Assembly: GCF_001761485.1 (NCBI RefSeq) | Contig: NC_090774.1 | Location: 496,001-560,000, forward strand | Source of the DNA: Yarrowia lipolytica | Taxonomy: Eukaryota; Ascomycota; Dipodascomycetes; Dipodascales | Direction of reading: 5' to 3' | DNA: 64,000 nt | Shown here: positions 1 through 10,414 of the stretch, piece after piece | Layout of the letters: the number at the start of each line of letters is the position of its first letter | How positions within the stretch are numbered: the first letter of the stretch is position 1 | Notes under the pieces: model-generated | Told to the model about the DNA's origin: nothing | What the model saw: only the letters and a program-made list of their open reading frames with translations | The model's database searches: none | Position numbers and translations under genes: made by a program

Positions 1-863
1 CGATCGTATCCAGACTGCTGCTTACCAGCACCAGACATGATGGCCAGTTCAGACTCAGAGAGTCCGACAGAAGCTTGCTGGAATCGCTGCTGATGCTCAA
101 TGTTCTGCTTGATGGGCGAGGAAATGGAGAAGGCCGATCTGGAGGGAACTCGAGGTTTCATCGACTGCTTATACTCCTCGTAGGCGGCTCTGTTTGCAGA
201 CTCCATTGAGTTGCTGGGGGTCTTGATGGGCGTGGAAATGGGTTTGGATGGGCGCCGCAGTCCAGCAGCAGAAAGATCAGACTTGGGCTTGGGTTTGGGG
301 GCTGCATGCAAATCGGGGATCTTCATGGGTGCCATGGGTTCATCATCAAATATGTTCTTCTTGGTTCCAGCAGTGGCCTTCTTGGATGCTGAGAGCAGAG
401 GGTTGGCACTGTCAAAGACGGAGTTTTTGGGCGACATGGACAATCGGTTGCGTCGTACTGGAGTAGCGACAGGCCGATCAGGTTGTGGCATTCGCTTGAC
501 GGGAGAAGTGTGACGTTGGAAATCTGGTGCAATGGCCTTGGGGCTGTCAGACTTATTAAGGATACCATTCAGACCATCCTCCGAGTCGTCAGAATTGTCA
601 GAATCATCAGAATCATCAGAATCATCAGAATCGTCAGAATCGCCTTCTTCCGAGTCGTCGCCGGAGTCGCCACCTCGACTGAGGTTTTCCTGGTAGCTCT
701 TGGTTTGCCAGGGCTTCGTAGTTCGAGGAGCGGCTGCACTGCTAGCATCGCTGTGATCGCTATCATCAGAACACGATTCAGTTTCATCACTGTCAGACAT
801 GATTTGGCGTCTAGAACGGGTCGAAGGGGGATGGGCATCCATCTTGGCGGAGAGTCGAGCCAT
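1..863 (-). CDS. Partial acidic, Ser/Asp-rich protein (N-terminal 287 residues), function unknown
   Basis: The minus strand is open from an ATG at 863-861 to the window edge without a stop, so only the N-terminal 287 residues are visible and the gene continues to the left. The first ~20 residues are basic. An acidic Ser-rich stretch follows, including an uninterrupted run of Ser-Asp-Asp units encoded by a GATTCT-type hexamer repeat (about 598-650). After that comes a Lys/Pro/Ser-rich segment with many Ser-Pro and Thr-Pro sites. A second in-frame ATG at 800-798 begins MSDSDETES and could be the true start. No catalytic domain lies in the visible part. Disordered N-termini like this are common on nuclear and chromatin proteins, but that is only an inference. 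Codon choice resembles the neighbouring genes, which supports coding, while the plus-strand frame here reads as an Ile/Val/Arg repeat and is a shadow. Confidence 0.75.
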   Translation of the reverse strand, partial: MARLSAKMDAHPPSTRSRRQIMSDSDETESCSDDSDHSDASSAAAPRTTKPWQTKSYQENLSRGGDSGDDSEEGDSDDSDDSDDSDDSDNSDDSEDGLNGILNKSDSPKAIAPDFQRHTSPVKRMPQPDRPVATPVRRNRLSMSPKNSVFDSANPLLSASKKATAGTKKNIFDDEPMAPMKIPDLHAAPKPKPKSDLSAAGLRRPSKPISTPIKTPSNSMESANRAAYEEYKQSMKPRVPSRSAFSISSPIKQNIEHQQRFQQASVGLSESELAIMSGAGKQQSGYD

Positions 864-2702
864 GACGGTAGGCTGTGTTGGCTGTATGTTCTGGCGGGTA
901 TCAGGCTGTGTAGTGACGATAGAGACGAGGACCTATCGAATCGTTAAGTATTTTTCTTCTATGCACTATATGCAGTTAAGAAAGACAATATGTGCATTTG
1001 CAGCACGTCGGACAGGACAAGTATTGGCGTTTTTGCTCTGAAAGTGGCTGAAAACGGGGGAAATCGCGTCAATATTGCTGGATGATCATGCCATACAATA
1101 TATGAAACGTCAATTGCAAGTTTTGATTGATTCCAGTACAACTCCTTTTCAGCTATTCTCAACAATAGGTGGAAGTGTTGAGTGGCTGCTTAAGGTTCCA
1201 TTGTTTACAACGTCACGTGGGGTTGTTGCCACGGTTACATACCTGAGGGAAGAGGACCGTTCAAAAAGGTTCTGATGGCGAATAGAAGCGGGATCAAGAC
1301 ACCTATCGTATCGTACAAGTACGAGTACCACGTGTGTAAAAACATAAGTAGTTGAGTTGTCACACACATCCGAAAACTATTGTCACCTACACTACAAGTA
1401 GCTACGCTTACCGATACAGTAGCTCTTACCCACGTTCAAATTACGGGTTGCTGTACTTACTGTATTTTGGTTCTTCCTGCAGTGCACACAGGCTACAATA
1501 TTGACTTGTAGGAAGTTGGAGAGGATACTGTGTGGAAGGGTCCGACATCTGTACAATAGTTAACTACAGTACGATATCGGTAAGTACAAAACTACAATAG
1601 TTTACACTAGAGCTGTCTCAGATGGGAGCCAATATTCATATTAAATCTCCGAATCCGGGGAGGGGTTGAGTGGGGTTCAGGTCATCTTCTGAGGGGTAAC
1701 GAGAGTGTGGGAAGTTTGAGATGTGATCTTGAGAGACAAACAGGCTCGAATATACCTGTCAGTCGCTACGACTTGACAAAGAATTGACAAAGGATGGAGA
1801 CAGTGGAGCCTCTATTGAATCCCAAGGTCTTATTGTCCACTTCGGAGCTCTTTAATTACTATACAATACTATGCCCAGCTCTTTAAACAATTAACTCACT
1901 TTAGGACCTCCACCAGACAGGGTGTGTGATGTTAATGCATCCGAGGGTCTACTCATGCCCTATGGCGACAGGGTGTGATATCAGCAGTGGCTCTATCTTA
2001 TGGCCAACACACTAAGAGAAGAGGTCACACCGTACTGCTCGTTTGTTTCAACTCGGTCCTTGCTGTTTTTGCGTCATATATTTCCGTGTCTTTGAAGGTC
2101 TCGCATCCACCCCCAATTGGGTATGGTTGCTGCCTTGTGCCAGCCTGAGTTACCTCTCTTGTATGTTGATATTCATTCCGTACCTGGCTGCAGTGCCAAC
2201 CAGTGCAAACTGTAGAGGAGAGGCCACCCTGCTGACATTGGAGCTATAGTATTATATGAATTCCCCGCCTGGCGTTGCGAATGGATGGCTGTAGAAATGT
2301 GCATGAATTGGTGCTGAGGTTACAGTGGTATGTGGGATAGGGGCAACAATAACACACTGTATCAGTACGACACGGCTATACGGCACAGTTTACACTGCAA
2401 GAACAGAACGGTACATACTGTGACACACATTATAACCAAACCCGAGATATTAAAACAGACAAGAAATGGTGCCTTATATTATATATTTCACGCATTAGAG
2501 ATGGAATCATTATAGAGTTGGCCGCGCCGTTGAAGCTTCCATAGGTATCAACACGAAGGGTTTCCTATATTGGCTCCTTACGTACAGTTAAAGTGGAATG
2601 ACTTTTAAGCCAAGATTTCAAGATTTGTAAGGCCTTTAACACATGGGCTGGCCGAGAGAGTGGAGACTTTCCCCCTACGAGTAGAACACGCGAGCTAAAC
2701 AC

Positions 2703-2720
2703 TACGAGTAGCTACTCGTA
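2703..2720. repeat. Perfect 18-bp palindrome
   Basis: The sequence TACGAGTAGCTACTCGTA equals its own reverse complement with no spacer. A further TACGAGTAG lies about 27 bp to the left. It belongs to the TACAAGTA/TACGAGTA motif family seen throughout the spacers of this window. Confidence 0.9.
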
Positions 2721-3355
2721 CTGTACGCACTCTGCACCGCGGATGTGAGACTCATCGAGGTTATACACCAGAAGTCTTCGTTGGCTTTACTTGGCTTCCT
2801 ACTCTGTGGAGAGCGCCTGCCGTTCATCTGTACCCAGAGGTAACCGGGACAACTCTCGTCTCCCGGCATGGGCGTTTGAGTTTGCAAGGCTACGATCCTT
2901 GTGTGGGTGCGGTACGGGATTTGAGGTGGGTCTTGACCACGCCCCTGAGGTATATTCCACGGCGGTCTTGTGCTGGGGTCAGAAGAAAAAGTGACACTTT
3001 ACTCGTAGCTCCATCTTAATGTGGAGGGGATCTAAAACAATATTGCGATTGAACCAGTAAACAATAAAAAGACAATATGGTGCCAAGACCACTTGTTTGT
3101 GCCCTGGAACTCTGACCCACACAGTCCGGCTGAGTCTCTCTGCTCCCTCAAACCTCCTCCACTACGATTGCATCATGCTACATTGGCCCGAAGTCTGTCA
3201 GCCGAGTCGAACACCATCAAGCTTGAGCGGGAGAAGGCGCGAGGTTAATTTCATGCGGCTGTTATGACTGTAAACCTGGGGTTGACTCTAGGGCTCTACT
3301 GGCCCCGAAGGAACCATTGTATACATTGGTTGCGCAGTAACTCTGCCTGAAGAAG

Positions 3356-3356
<1 letters not shown>

Positions 3357-3391
<35 letters not shown>
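3357..3391. repeat. Homopolymer tract of 35 C (G-run on the minus strand)
   Basis: The C run is uninterrupted. The minus strand therefore carries 35 consecutive G, which can form stacked G-quadruplexes. The apparent poly-Gly ORFs across it are artefacts. The true length may differ between cells or be misread, because such runs slip in replication and in sequencing. Confidence 0.9.
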
Positions 3392-3393
<2 letters not shown>

Positions 3394-4365
3394 CCGAACA
3401 GGGTATTCTACAATCATACAAGAAGGAGATATTTTCGCAGCTTTCTTTTGGCTGTTCCTGGAGTGTAATTTTATGTAACACACATGGCATGGAAACTTCG
3501 AGTCTAAGTCACGTGCACAATAAATAAAATATGGGATTCGGTCTAGACATCAACGAGATCATCCAAATGGAGGCGAAACAAACCCAGGGGGACAGACCCC
3601 GAAGAACTACAGAGAGAAGATGCCTTTATTCCCCGTAGAATCCAGACCCAAATTTCCTTGTACGCTGTTTATTTGCCTCATTTTATTGAACCAATTTGGC
3701 CACGGCTATATCCCGCGGATTAAAACTATCATGCAGATAACTCGGCTTTTCTCGTCTGCGTCACTGCACGGCACATGCACTCATCACATGATACCCGATG
3801 GACAGCGTGATAAAAGGAGAAGATGATCCTCGGTTTCTTTATCGTCTGCTTGGTGCTCCGGAGCGGGCTTCACACTGGGAGCATATCGAATGAACAGCCT
3901 CCATGGCTGTTCAGACTGCCAAGTTGGGCACACCAAGCTAGAATTAGCTCGTTGTCAGGCATTTATTAGTCTTGGCTAGCCCTGACCGACTCATTTTCAG
4001 TTAGGCTTCTGACTTGGTCTATTTTGGATACTCCTACGTAGCTCTGCTCCGATAAACGCAATTTTCACACGGTGACTATAGGACAGCTACTATGACTAGA
4101 ACGGTGGTTGGCCGTGTATACGAGGAAAAAAGTACATAGAAGTATTCACCAGGGCAAATGACGCGCCCAGTCCCCATTTTATCCTTGTAGCAAGTCCCAG
4201 ATGCACAGCCACATCCCATCGTTGTGCTTCAAACCTCCTCCTGAGCTTTTCTCTCGCTTTGCCCAAACAAACACACACACGCCAACAGAGTAAGCGAAAC
4301 TCAGTTCATTCTCACACCTATTCCTCTACCAACAACTGTCAACAATCGCAAACGACAACCACTGG

Positions 4366-4473
4366 GTAAGTATAAGTATACACGACGACACACGGAGCGT
4401 TGATACCGACGCCGTTTGAAGCCCGCTGGCTCGCATGCTCTACTCTCTCTCCGTCAGGCCATTACTAACGCAG
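4366..4473 (+). other. Probable intron in the 5' untranslated leader of the DNF3-like gene
   Basis: A GTAAGT donor at 4366 and a TTACTAACGCAG branch/acceptor ending at 4473 bound a 108-nt interval. The acceptor AG is separated from the ATG at 4475 by one base. No ATG occurs in the roughly 150 bases before the donor, so the upstream exon would be non-coding. The branch-to-acceptor spacing matches the other introns in this window. Confidence 0.75.
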
Positions 4474-4474
4474 C

Positions 4475-7400
4475 ATGACTAGAAAAGACGGAGGAAGGGG
4501 GTCCCTCGACTTCACAACAGAGGGCCTCAATGAGGCGCCGCCTCGAGTGTCGCAGGATGATTCCAACAGTCAACGGCCACGGGAACGACCACATATCACG
4601 TTCTCACCTTCTACTAACGACGTGCCGCATTCACAACGGTCACCACCACCACCACAACAACAGCCACATAGCCCCCGACGGCCTCGAGGGAACTCTCTGA
4701 GAACACAGCTTTTTGAGCGTCATCGACAACAGCAGCAGCAACAGGCGCCAGACACGACAAACGACACAAGCATGGATATATCAGGGGATTACAGCTGGGC
4801 TACGGACCCTTCAGAAGATGACCTGAAGGAGGGACCGTACCAGCGGGAGGACAGTTTTGAAGAGGTGACTCCTCAGGACATTGACAAGAGCATTGATGGT
4901 GAGTATAACCTCCAACGCAGATACTTTATGGACATCCTTTACTAACCCAGACTCGGAACCGTTAGCACGAACGTCCTCCGTTGGAAGCAAACGGTTATCG
5001 CGTATGGCGACCCAATTTTCGACTACACCCGGCAACATTTCAGAGCGGCTGCCAAACTACGCCCTGGAGAACAGCAAGCCCAACTCGTTCAAGGAAAACC
5101 TGCTCTCGTGGGGTCCACAGAAACAGGTGGTCAAGTATTTTGGAAAGGTGCACGACTTCGTGCTCAACATTCAGCATCTGCCTCCCTCTCGCGATGGCCG
5201 CCAGTTGCCTCTGGAGGTGCCAACGGGAAAGAGAGAGCTTCTGGACGAGCGACGAAACAAGAAGTTCATCGATAACGAAATCAAGTCTTCTATTTATACA
5301 CCGTGGTCGTTCCTGCCTCGACAGCTTTACGCCCAATTCTCGAAGCTGGCCAACCTCTACTTCTTGGCCGTGTCCATCATGCAGATGATTCCCAGTTGGT
5401 CTACCACGGGTACTTATACCACAATCGCACCACTCATGTTCTTCATTTGCGTCTCCATGGCCCGCGAAGGTTACGACGATTGGCGACGACACAGACAGGA
5501 TAAGGCAGAAAACTACCGGTTGGCCAAGGTGGCGATAAAGAGGGATAAGGGTGGAACCATCAGTGAGACCAGCAGCTCAAGAAACATGGAACTTGACTCT
5601 TTCTCCTCTGGGGACTCTATATCTGGCGCCTCGCCAATCGAGTTCAAGGAGGTTTATTGGAAAGATATCATGGCTGGAGATATTGTCAAACTCAAGCAGG
5701 ACGACTGGATTCCTGCAGATATGATCGTTTTGTGGGCTGACGGTATGGGCGACCAGGCCTATATCGAGACCATGGCTCTGGATGGTGAAACCAACTTAAA
5801 ACCCAGAGAAGCTCTACCTCAGATCCAAACGCAATGCAGCACGGACGCGGGACTGGCCAAGCTCAACGGCCATCTCAACACCGAGGATCCCAACATTGAT
5901 TTGTACAACTTTGAGGGTCGGTTGGAATACGAGGGTGACACATACTCGCTTGGACCCCAAAATGTGGTATACCGAGGCTCCATTCTTCGAAACACTCCTA
6001 ATATGCTTGGAGTGGTCATCTTCACTGGTGAAGAATCTAAGATTCGAATGAACGCCATCAAGAACCCTCGAACCAAGGCACCCCGACTCCAGTCCATGGT
6101 CAACAGGATCGTTATGGTCATGGTGGCATTTGTACTCATTCTTTCTGCATTCTGCACAGGTGCCTCTTCAATCTACTACCATTCCGATGGTCGACACATG
6201 TGGTACCTCAGAGGTCTGGAAGTCGGTGTTGTGCCCAACCTGATGGGTTTTATCATCATGTACAACACTCTGATCCCCCTGTCTCTGTATGTGGCACTGG
6301 AGATTGTGAAGGTCTTTCAGATCTACTTCATTCAATCCGACATTGACATGTATTACATTCCATCCAACACCCCTTGCGAAGCCCATACTGCTACAATCAA
6401 TGAGGAGCTGGGTCAGGTGAGTTACATCTTTACTGACAAGACTGGTACTCTCACTGAAAACCTGATGGTGTTCAGAAAGATGAGTGTTGGAGGGCGAGCG
6501 TGGATCCACGAGCTGGACTGCATGCTTGAGGCTGCCAAGGCCGCCAATGCAGTCAAGGAGGCCCGAAACTCCACCGAGATGAGTAAGTTGGCAGGCAAGG
6601 CAGGTGTTGGAGATTTGTTGATCCACAAGCCTCGACGGTCTCGAAAGTCTCTCCGAAAGAGTATGGGCAGCATGAAGCTGAAGAAGAAGTCTATTGACCC
6701 GTTTGATGATTCTCAGGATAGCCGGTTTGCCCACAAGAATTCCGGTGGTATCAAAGCTTGGGATGGTAGAGATTCTGGTGACTCTGAGCGGGGAGGAAAA
6801 CAATGGGATGGAAGTGGTGCCTCGGGCTCCAAACCGCGGACTTCCAATGTTCGTTCTATCGGAAGACCCTCCAACGCCGGAGGTCGGCCTTCTGTAGTTT
6901 TTGATCGCACTGCAGAGGTGGAGCACGAGAGTCGACCTCGAAAGTCTCAGGGCATTCAATCCATTCACTCTCCAAGACAGTCTACTGATGAGCTTTTCCG
7001 ACAGGTCATGGCCCTTCCTCGAAAAAGTATGACTATTGAGCCCACGCAGACTCAGAGCAGCGAGGCTGAGCCTCGACTGTCTCGGGCTCTGTCTACGCGA
7101 TCCCTGTGGAAGGCTTCTGCCGCTCCCATGAAGGATCAGGAGAACCCCACCACCCTGGACTTGCTGAACTACCTTCAGACCAACCCCAACTCGGAGTACT
7201 CGATTCGTGCTAAGTTTTTCCTTCTCAACATGGCTCTGTGTCACATGTGTCTCCCTGAGGGCAACCTGGAGGAGGGTATTGAATACACCTCGGCCTCTCC
7301 AGATGAAGTTGCCCTTGTGGCTGCTGCTCGGGATCTCGGATACATCATGAGCAACAGATATAACTCCACTGTCACTGTGCGAACTTTCCCTGACGGTTTG

Positions 7401-10022
7401 GACGATGATCCTGTTGACGAGACCTACGAGATTCTAGATGTCATCGAGTTCACTTCAGGCCGAAAGCGCATGAGTGTTGTTGTTCGAATGCCCAACAATG
7501 AGCTGTTCATATTCTGCAAGGGAGCTGATAACGTCATCGTTGACAGACTTCGAAACTCCGCAATTGCTCATGAAAAGATTGACCGGATCTCCAACCAGGC
7601 TGCTGATCGAAAGCGAGCTGAGGCCGAGGTTGTTCTAGAATCCCGAAAGAGTATGGGCGCTGCTACTTCCCCTCGTAAGAGCGGTGTTGATACTGATGCT
7701 CGAACTTCTTTCGGTATCCCTCGTCCATCTATTAACCTCGGTAGATCTAGAGACCCCTTAGATTCCATCGACGACTGGCTCTACAAGAAGACTCGAGAGG
7801 AAGAGGACGTCCATGAGGTTGCATCTACTGCTCGAAAGTCTGTGCAACTCGCTCGAAAGAGAATGTACAACGAGCCCCAGCCTAGACGGTCTATGGATGT
7901 TCGACAGACTGCTCATCGAGTATCTATGGGACGTGTCTCTACTGGCCGAGTGTCTTTCGCTTATGGTGAAGAGCGTCTCCCTCGAAATATGGACGATATT
8001 CTCACTCGAACCACACCCAAGAAGAATAGTGGTGGTGGTTTCGATCATGAAGACGCTGCTGGAGACTTGTCTGTCGAATTTGGTATCGATGACGAGCTGG
8101 TCAAGAATGATGCCTACATCATGGAGAAAACCCTGAACCACATTGAGGAGTTTTCGACCGAGGGTCTGCGAACCCTGATGTATGCTCACAAGAAGCTGGG
8201 CCAGGAGGAGTACAAGCAGTGGAAGAAGCTCTACGACGATGCTCGAACCTCGTTGGAGAACCGAGCCATGAAGTGTGAGAAGGTGGGTGAGATGATTGAG
8301 CGGGATTTTGAGCTCAGTGGAGCCACCGCTATCGAGGACAAGCTGCAGAAGGGTGTTCCCGAGACCATTGAGAAGCTGCGGCGAGCCAACATCAAGCTGT
8401 GGATGCTTACAGGTGACAAGCGAGAGACTGCCATCAACATTGGGTACTCTTGTCGTCTTATCAAAGATTATTCGACGGTTGTCATTCTCAAGCATGATGA
8501 GGATATCGTTGGAGCACTTGCCCAGTCTCTACTCAAGCTTGACACTGGCAACGTGGCACACTGTGTGGTGGTTGTAGATGGACAAACGCTGTCGATAATC
8601 GAAGAGGATCTCACTTTGATGAGTCTGTTCATTGATCTCGGTATCAAGGCCGACTCAGTTATCTGCTGTCGAGCTAGTCCTTCACAGAAGGCTCTCATGG
8701 TGACCAACGTGCGTTCCAAGGTCAAGTCCGCTATCACTCTTGCCATTGGTGATGGTGCTAACGACATTGCCATGATCCAGTCTGCCGATGTTGGTATTGG
8801 TATCACTGGTAAGGAGGGTCTGCAGGCAGCTCGATCTTCGGATTTTGCCATTGCGCAGTTCTCTTACTTGCTCAAGCTGCTGCTTGTCCACGGTCACTGG
8901 AACTACGACCGAACCTGCAAGTATGTGTTGGCCACTTTCTACAAGGAAATGCTCTTCTACACCACGCAGGCAATCTTCCAGTATAACTCCATGTTCACTG
9001 GAACATCGATGTACGAACAGTGGTCGCTCGCCATGTTCAATACCCTATTCACTTCACTCCCTGTGATTGTGCTTGGCATTTTTGAGCAGGACCTGTCCGC
9101 GGCTACCCTGATTGCAGTTCCCGAGCTTTATGCTAAAGGACAGAAGAACGAAGCATTCAACTACCTTGTTTACCTCGTGTGGATGACTATTGCCATCTCA
9201 CAGTCTTTGATTATTTCGTTCATGGCCTTTTACATCTGGGGTTTCTCAAGTCTCCCTGATATCGACAACACTCTCTACCCTCTTGGCATGATTACCTTTA
9301 CCGCTGTTGTGTTGCTGATTACACTTAAGCTTCAGATGATGGATATCCAGAGCCGAACTGTCATTGCGCTCGGAGTTACCATTATTTCGATCGGTGGTTG
9401 GTTTGCATGGAACTTGTTCTTGTCTGCTGTGTACCATAATGGCCGGGTGAAGATCTACTACATCCCCGATGGTATGGTATCTCGATGGGGTAAGGATTTG
9501 TCTTGGTGGGCTGCTCTCTTGGTCGTGACCATTGCAGCTGCACTGGTGGACATTCTGTGGAAGGTGTTCCGAGTGTGGTTCTTCCCTACTGACACAGATT
9601 TGTTCCAGGAGCTTGAGCAGGATGACTCTATCAAGAAACGACTTGAAGAGGAGGCCTACGAGGAATTGCAGCAGGGCTGGCGTCATGGTAACTGGGTGGC
9701 TGATCTGGAGGCTCAGGGAGCTGATGCTCCTGGCACTCCTCGAAGTAGCAGAACCAGAAGTACACGCTACTCAAACTCTGTGCGATCCCCTGCCAGCCCG
9801 AGATACTACGATGAGTACACTCCTTACACATCTTCATCTGGGAGAGAGTCATCTTCTAATGACCATCAGTCTAGAACCGACAAACTGCGACAGAAGCTGC
9901 GATTCCCTCGTAAGAAGACTTCTGGTGAGTACGAGCGTGAGGTGGAGGAGATTCTCAAGCGCCGAGCGGAGGATGAACGGTCTCAGGCTTTGAGAGATAT
10001 AGAAATGAGGCGCATGGCCTAG
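4475..10022 (+). CDS. DNF3: P4-type phospholipid flippase (aminophospholipid translocase), Dnf3-like, spliced
   Basis: Exons 4475-4898 and 4951-10022 join in frame (codon split 1+2) to give 1831 residues. This is a P-type ATPase that moves phospholipids from the outer to the cytosolic leaflet of Golgi/plasma membranes. Visible marks are a DGET actuator loop (D419), the DKTGT phosphorylation site (D637), TGDKRETA, and the GDGAND hinge at 1408-1413. Membrane helices follow the LANLYFL motif and continue after the hinge. The stretch reading QFSKLANLYFL...SMAREGYDDWRRH favours the Dnf3 clade over Dnf1/2 or Drs2; this is from memory of the families. Residues 1-140 are Pro/Gln-rich and disordered. 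Two long insertions in the cytosolic P/N region (about 668-871 and 1018-1178) are packed with RKS/RRS/RVS serine sites and make the protein longer than typical yeast Dnf3 (about 1650 residues). P4-ATPases usually need a Cdc50-family partner, which is not in this window. Confidence 0.92.
4899..4950 (+). other. Coding intron 1 of the DNF3-like gene
   Basis: This 52-nt intron has a GTGAGT donor and a TTTACTAACCCAG branch/acceptor. Reading through it gives a stop soon after the donor, whereas removing it joins the N-terminal frame to the large ATPase frame without a shift. Confidence 0.93.
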
Positions 10023-10072
10023 TTAGACATTGCATTATTTATGAATTATTTTGGTGGTCTTAGTTTCTGTAG

Positions 10073-10414
10073 TCATGAGTAGAATCCGCTGTCATAATTT
10101 GTACCAGCTGAATACCTGGGCATCCTCCGTGGGGCACCAACAGTGCCACAGATTGGCAATCCCGACTCGGTCTTGGGGAGATTCAACTCTGTAGGTCTGT
10201 ATTCGCGCATTCTTTGGAAGCGGTCCATTTCATGAAACTTGGGTTGTTGTGGACCCCTGAGACAGGCATTCAGAGCAGTATTAAGACCTCTTTCGAGTTT
10301 CATGATTATCCGTTCCATAGAGAGATGATGTTCTGCTACCCCTATCTCCACTCCCTCGTCCCAGTCGCTGTCGCTATCCTCATGGATGTAGTGTTGAGTG
10401 GGTACCAAACTCAT
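10073..10414 (-). CDS. Small hypothetical protein, 113 residues
   Basis: The first ATG of a longer open frame lies at 10414-10412; the frame stays open for 47 codons upstream but with no other ATG. The product has an acidic start (HEDSDSDWDEG), a predicted helix around MERIIMKLERGLNTALNA, and a Pro/Arg/Tyr-rich tail ending in a DSGFYS sequence. No family is recognised. It converges with the flippase gene, with about 50 bp between the two stops. Length and reasonable amino-acid mix argue for a real gene, but its small size, lack of homology and weak codon bias leave it uncertain. An unseen upstream exon is possible. Confidence 0.4.
   Translation of the reverse strand: MSLVPTQHYIHEDSDSDWDEGVEIGVAEHHLSMERIIMKLERGLNTALNACLRGPQQPKFHEMDRFQRMREYRPTELNLPKTESGLPICGTVGAPRRMPRYSAGTNYDSGFYS

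Larger units (their letters stand above)
864..4280. other. Gene-poor spacer of about 3.4 kb
   Basis: No open frame here looks coding: those present are short, carry no recognisable domain and overlap simple repeats. Visible structure includes a run of 35 C at 3357-3391, a perfect 18-bp palindrome at 2703-2720, a 9-bp-arm hairpin at 3891-3913, a GCTCCGGAGC palindrome at 3855-3864, and several copies of the TACAAGTA/TACGAGTA motif (for example 1313-1327). CACGTG boxes occur near 1214, 1329 and 3512. The right end carries the promoter and untranslated leader of the DNF3-like gene. I found no tRNA, 5S rRNA or transposon signature by eye. Confidence 0.6.

Noticed and set aside
483-947. Plus-strand ORF with Ile/Val/Arg repeats
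   Set aside because: It is the shadow of the Ser-Asp hexamer repeat in the minus-strand gene.
3262-3490. Poly-Gly ORFs
   Set aside because: They simply translate the 35-base homopolymer.
6168-7244. Long antisense ORF (358 codons) and another at 7758-8495, opposite DNF3
   Set aside because: Both are mirror frames of a highly conserved ATPase gene and carry no domain of their own.
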